Position numbers and translations under genes: made by a program. A stretch of 20,228 bases of DNA, taken from NCBI GenBank assembly GCA_021786655.1, contig JAJYMU010000086.1, positions 1 through 20,228 on the forward strand, written 5' to 3'. The notes beneath the pieces were generated by a model. It was not told the origin of the DNA and searched no databases. It saw only the letters and a list, made by a program, of their open reading frames with translations. The stretch comes from Bacteroidota bacterium. Lineage in GTDB: Bacteria; Bacteroidota; Ignavibacteria; Ignavibacteriales; Melioribacteraceae. Each line of letters starts with the position of its first letter. The first letter of the stretch is position 1. Of this stretch, positions 17,409 to 20,228 are shown one piece after another.

Positions 17409-17774
17409 ATGGATTTCAAATCAGAAAAGAACGGCGACATTGTAATCATACATGTTTACTTGACTAGAGCGACGTTAGCAAAAGCAGTTCAGTTCAAAGA
17501 TTTTGTAAATGAGATTATTCAAGCGGGAACAAATAAGATTATCATTGATCTGGGTATTTGTGAATATATAGATTCGACTTTTCTCGGTGCGATGGTTGCT
17601 CTTCTTAAAAAAGTAAACACGATGAACGGCGATTTGCGACTGGTTTATAATAAGGAAATGCCTTCATTGGTTTTCGTTCTTACAAGAATGGATAAGGTTT
17701 TTAAAGTGTTTCCTCTTTTGGATGAAGCACTGGAAAGTTTCGGCAGGGGAAAACCAAAACTCTCTTGGAAGTAA
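17409..17774 (+). CDS. STAS-domain protein, anti-sigma factor antagonist type
   Basis: This 121-residue single-domain protein has the STAS fold of SpoIIAA/RsbV-type antagonists. These bind an anti-sigma or partner-switching kinase when unphosphorylated and are released when phosphorylated. The conserved loop IDLGICEYIDSTFLGAM places Ser56-Thr57 where SpoIIAA has Ser57-Ser58, so Thr57 is the likely phosphate acceptor; the usual Gly after it is Phe58. The C-terminal part (FVLTRMDKVFKVFPLLDEAL) is the typical last helix. No RsbW/SpoIIAB-like kinase or PP2C phosphatase lies in the window. The gene has a long upstream region and ends one base from the converging U32 gene. Confidence 0.9.
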   Translation: MDFKSEKNGDIVIIHVYLTRATLAKAVQFKDFVNEIIQAGTNKIIIDLGICEYIDSTFLGAMVALLKKVNTMNGDLRLVYNKEMPSLVFVLTRMDKVFKVFPLLDEALESFGRGKPKLSWK

Positions 17775-17775
17775 A

Positions 17776-19008
17776 TCAATTTTCCAGAAAGACAATTTTA
17801 TAAACTTTGTCGTTTTCTCTTACTTTTGTATTGCACTCGAAAGTAATTGTGTTGCCTTTTTCTGCGGTTTGAAGTTCTAACCCATCATGCATAAAGCGGG
17901 TTAGCTGCATTTCAACAACTCCCGTAGTGCTACCGATAATATAAATTGAATCGCCGATCGAAAGAGTTTCCGCTTCAAGTTTAACGTGTGCAATGCTGTT
18001 CTTTTTATAAAAGTTTAGAACTTTACCTACGAAAACTTTGCGAGTTGTTGCCGTGCTTCCGTATGTATCTGCAAAACTTTCGGATGCAGGTTGACCGAAA
18101 TAAAATCCTTGAGAAAACCCTCTGTTATAAACTTTTTTCAGTTCTTCAACTAACTCACTTTTCAGTTCAGTCGTTAGATTCTTTTCGAAATACGAGTCAA
18201 TTGCTTTGCGGTAAGTTGAAACCACTTTAGCAATGTATTCCGGACTGCGTTTTCTACCTTCGATCTTGAACGCATCGATTCCGGACTCAATTAGCTGATC
18301 AATGAATTCAATTGAACACAAATCTTTTGGCGATAGAACGTAATCCGTGCCCAGTTCAAGTGAAAACTTTTCATCCGTATCAACAATTTGATATTCTCGT
18401 CGGCATGGTTGGAGACACTCACCGCGGTTGGCACTTCTTCCAAAAACCTCGTGACTCATAAAGCATCTTCCGCTAATGGCAACACACATTGCGCCATGCA
18501 CAAAAGTTTCAATCTCAATGTCAGTTTTACTTTTTATTTCTTTTATTTTATCCAAAGTGCATTCACGAGCGAGCACGATTCGTTTTGCGCCGAGACGCTC
18601 ATAAAAATTTACTGTTGCAGAATTGGAAGCCGAGGCCTGTGTGCTGACGCAGAACGGCATTTCGTATTCAATACACTTATTTATTATAGAAAGGTCCCAG
18701 CAAATTATCATTTCAACACCGGAACTTTTGGCAACGGCAACGATAGAATCCAGCTGCGATAGTTCTTCTTCAAACACTATGGTGTTTAATGTAAGATGTG
18801 CTTTGACATTATGTTGTTTGCAGTACTCAACAATTTTCGGCAGTTCAGCAAGATCAAAGTTATTGGCTGCAGCGCGCATGTTTAGATTTTTCAATCCGAA
18901 GTAAATTGCATCCGCGCCGGCGGTAATTGCGGCATTCAACATTGTCCAATTCCCTACGGGCGCCAATAGTTCGGGTTTTTTTATCTTCTTTGTTTCAGTT
19001 GCTTCCAA
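17776..19008 (-). CDS. U32-family protein, TrhP/YegQ-like tRNA uridine-34 hydroxylation enzyme
   Basis: The protein has 410 residues, somewhat shorter than E. coli TrhP/YegQ (about 450). The N-terminus PELLAPVGNW (12-21) and the U32 signature ETFVHGAMCVAISGRCFMS (167-185) are clear, followed by SANRGECLQPCRR. Cys175, Cys182, Cys198 and Cys202 form the conserved set thought to hold an Fe-S cluster. YegQ-type proteins carry out prephenate-dependent hydroxylation of U34 in tRNA, the first step to mo5U/cmo5U; other U32 members act as collagenase-like proteins or in ubiquinone synthesis. The start is a TTG: the nearby ATG on this strand runs directly into a stop, and no later Met precedes the conserved PELLAP. 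A weak ribosome-binding site is seen. Confidence 0.87.
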   Translation of the reverse strand: MEATETKKIKKPELLAPVGNWTMLNAAITAGADAIYFGLKNLNMRAAANNFDLAELPKIVEYCKQHNVKAHLTLNTIVFEEELSQLDSIVAVAKSSGVEMIICWDLSIINKCIEYEMPFCVSTQASASNSATVNFYERLGAKRIVLARECTLDKIKEIKSKTDIEIETFVHGAMCVAISGRCFMSHEVFGRSANRGECLQPCRREYQIVDTDEKFSLELGTDYVLSPKDLCSIEFIDQLIESGIDAFKIEGRKRSPEYIAKVVSTYRKAIDSYFEKNLTTELKSELVEELKKVYNRGFSQGFYFGQPASESFADTYGSTATTRKVFVGKVLNFYKKNSIAHVKLEAETLSIGDSIYIIGSTTGVVEMQLTRFMHDGLELQTAEKGNTITFECNTKVRENDKVYKIVFLEN

Positions 19009-19139
19009 CTTACATGTCCACGTAATGTGAGCGTTAATCAGGGTGCAATAATAATAAAAGTTGTATAATTATTTAGCTGAAGGTTGCCCCACAGTATTTT
19101 TTGGGTGAAAAGCCATTGCGTTGTATTGTTGTAAACATG

Positions 19140-19249
19140 AATTCACTTGTCGGAACAACAGCAACTAGTCTCAATTGCTCTGTGCATGGTCTTACCCTAA
19201 TTAATAGGCATGAGCAGTGTGTTGGTCTATATATTTCCACGAGTGAATT
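19140..19249. other. Inverted-repeat-bounded intergenic element, possible structured RNA
   Basis: In the 281-base gap between the divergent U32 and PAS genes, AATTCACTTGT (19140-19150) is matched in inverse by ACGAGTGAATT (19239-19249) at 10 of 11 positions, the odd one being a possible G-U pair. Inside it TGCTC-tg-TGC (19176-19185) can pair with GCA-t-GAGCA (19208-19216). The tail after the closing arm is TTATTATCTTTT. This nested arrangement could be the 5' leader of the PAS gene or a small RNA; it matches no riboswitch I recognise. The rest of the gap (19009-19139) shows no further clear element, though it must hold the U32 promoter. Confidence 0.35.
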
Positions 19250-19289
19250 TATTATCTTTTAATATCAATTAAGACTTCTCAATTTATTG

Positions 19290-20228
19290 ATGAACGAAGC
19301 GATAGAAAAAATTCTTCAAAAAATTTGTAGGCTTTCCAAAAGCGATGTCGGCTGCATCGTAAACAGTTCCGTTAAGAGAGGGATTTCCCTATCCGTCTGC
19401 GGCAAATTGGATAATAACGAAAAAAGTCTTCTTGCGGTTATCAAACTGATCATTGCGAAGAAGGAACCTTCCGTTACTCAAATAAAACAATCCAAAGCTT
19501 TTAAATCATTTATTGCCGGAAAACAGTTCAAATCATTCTACAAAGAAAAACTGTTTGAAAAAGATGATTCGCGGTACTACTTGCTTTTGTTTTCAAAAAA
19601 TAAACTACCGGACGCACGGACTCTTCACCCCAAAATTGTTTCCATAACGAAGAGTCTCGCTAAAGAGAATTCCATTGAAGCGCAAAAGAAAATAAAACTA
19701 CCGCAGAAAAATTTTGAAATTAATTCCGAAATCGTTCCGATCTTGTTGGAAACAATTAACACTATAAATGCTGTATTGTATTCTACAAATGCCGAAGGTT
19801 CGGAGTATAATTACATAACCGAAGCGGCACGCACCTTGTTCGGTTTTTCCCCGGAAGAAATTTACAAGGATAAGATTCACGTTCTAAGAACAATTGCACC
19901 GGAACATTTTGGCGAGTTTAAAGAGTTTATCAAAAAATTGCGTGCTGGCGAAGACAATGTTATAGAATATCGGATGAGGGACCGTTTTGGAAAAGAACAC
20001 TGGGTTCGTCATTCCGGTGTTCCAATCATCAAGAATAACAAGATCGTCCGCATAGTTGGCGTGATACAGGATATTACTGAAGAAAAGAAAACGCAGTTGC
20101 ATCTCGAACGCTCGGAGGAACGGTTCAGACTTCTGATAGATACAGCCGACGATTTATTATTTGTTCTGGATGGATTTGGTTATTTCGGTATGGTGAATAA
20201 AAATGGTGCGAGTGTGCTCGGCTACACG
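19290..20228 (+). CDS. PAS-domain sensor protein, N-terminal part (runs off the window)
   Basis: An open frame from ATG at 19290 continues to the window end with no stop, 313 codons. Residues about 1-120 have no clear family assignment and could be a divergent sensory domain. A PAS domain with PAC motif is at about 150-270: LFGFSPEEIYKDKI, then EYRMRDRFGKEHWVRHSG and VGVIQDITEEKK. A second PAS begins at about 277 (ERFRLLIDTADDLLFVLDG) and is cut at the edge. There is no signal peptide or membrane helix in the visible part, so it is probably a cytoplasmic sensor. The output (histidine kinase, GGDEF or other) lies outside. The upstream region has no strong ribosome-binding site, and it carries the inverted-repeat element just described. 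Confidence 0.85.
   Translation, partial: MNEAIEKILQKICRLSKSDVGCIVNSSVKRGISLSVCGKLDNNEKSLLAVIKLIIAKKEPSVTQIKQSKAFKSFIAGKQFKSFYKEKLFEKDDSRYYLLLFSKNKLPDARTLHPKIVSITKSLAKENSIEAQKKIKLPQKNFEINSEIVPILLETINTINAVLYSTNAEGSEYNYITEAARTLFGFSPEEIYKDKIHVLRTIAPEHFGEFKEFIKKLRAGEDNVIEYRMRDRFGKEHWVRHSGVPIIKNNKIVRIVGVIQDITEEKKTQLHLERSEERFRLLIDTADDLLFVLDGFGYFGMVNKNGASVLGYT

Noticed and set aside
18388..18762. 124-codon plus-strand frame inside the U32 gene
   Set aside because: It is antisense to the conserved cysteine-rich U32 core; its composition is that of a shadow frame.

Overview
The window looks like chromosomal DNA of a Gram-negative bacterium of the Ignavibacteria / wider Bacteroidota-Chlorobiota group. 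The strongest clue is the kelch protein at 14818-16104. It ends in a type IX secretion (T9SS) sorting domain containing the motif NYPNPFNPST, which is typical of this group. Supporting clues are a lipoprotein with a carboxypeptidase-regulatory-like domain, a DUF5683-like protein and AT-rich, housekeeping-type codon use. The lineage is inferred; no rRNA is present to confirm it.

Left part (1-2957): the end of mnmE, then mnmG and rsmG, the conserved tRNA/rRNA-modification block often found near bacterial replication origins. The mnmE-mnmG gap carries two copies of the ParB-binding sequence parS, 46 bp apart, so the window is probably close to oriC. The parA-parB genes that often follow rsmG are not here. 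A SIR2-like protein gene (3024-4157) follows instead.

Middle part (4216-10592): mostly single accessory enzymes and regulators. These are a PadR-type regulator; a Tat-exported metallo-beta-lactamase-fold protein on the minus strand; an arylamine N-acetyltransferase overlapping a GNAT acetyltransferase by one base; a secreted esterase with an N-terminal starch-binding-like domain; a protein made of five tandem Myb/SANT-like helix-turn-helix repeats; a YjjX-type inosine/xanthosine triphosphatase; and a PhzF-family protein with a structured leader.

Right-centre part (10691-16919): a same-strand signalling and cell-surface cluster. It holds a lipoprotein, a GAF-AAA+-Fis sigma-54 activator, a membrane Ser/Thr kinase with extracytoplasmic PEGA domains and an eroded glycine-rich loop, a secreted six-blade kelch protein with a T9SS tail, and a DUF5683-like envelope protein. 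Short gaps (1 nt between activator and kinase, 47 nt before kelch, a 1-nt overlap after it) suggest co-expression. A 489-base intergenic region follows, with several hairpins, a strong intrinsic terminator and a near-consensus sigma-54-like promoter.

Right end (17409-20228): a single-domain STAS protein converges, one base apart, on a U32-family (TrhP/YegQ-like) tRNA hydroxylation gene. Beyond it, after a 281-base gap with a possible structured element, begins a PAS-domain sensor that runs off the window. No rRNA, tRNA, CRISPR array, insertion sequence or prophage gene was recognised. The most unusual items are the parS pair without parAB, the five-repeat HTH protein, and the sigma-54 activator / PEGA-kinase / T9SS-kelch cluster.
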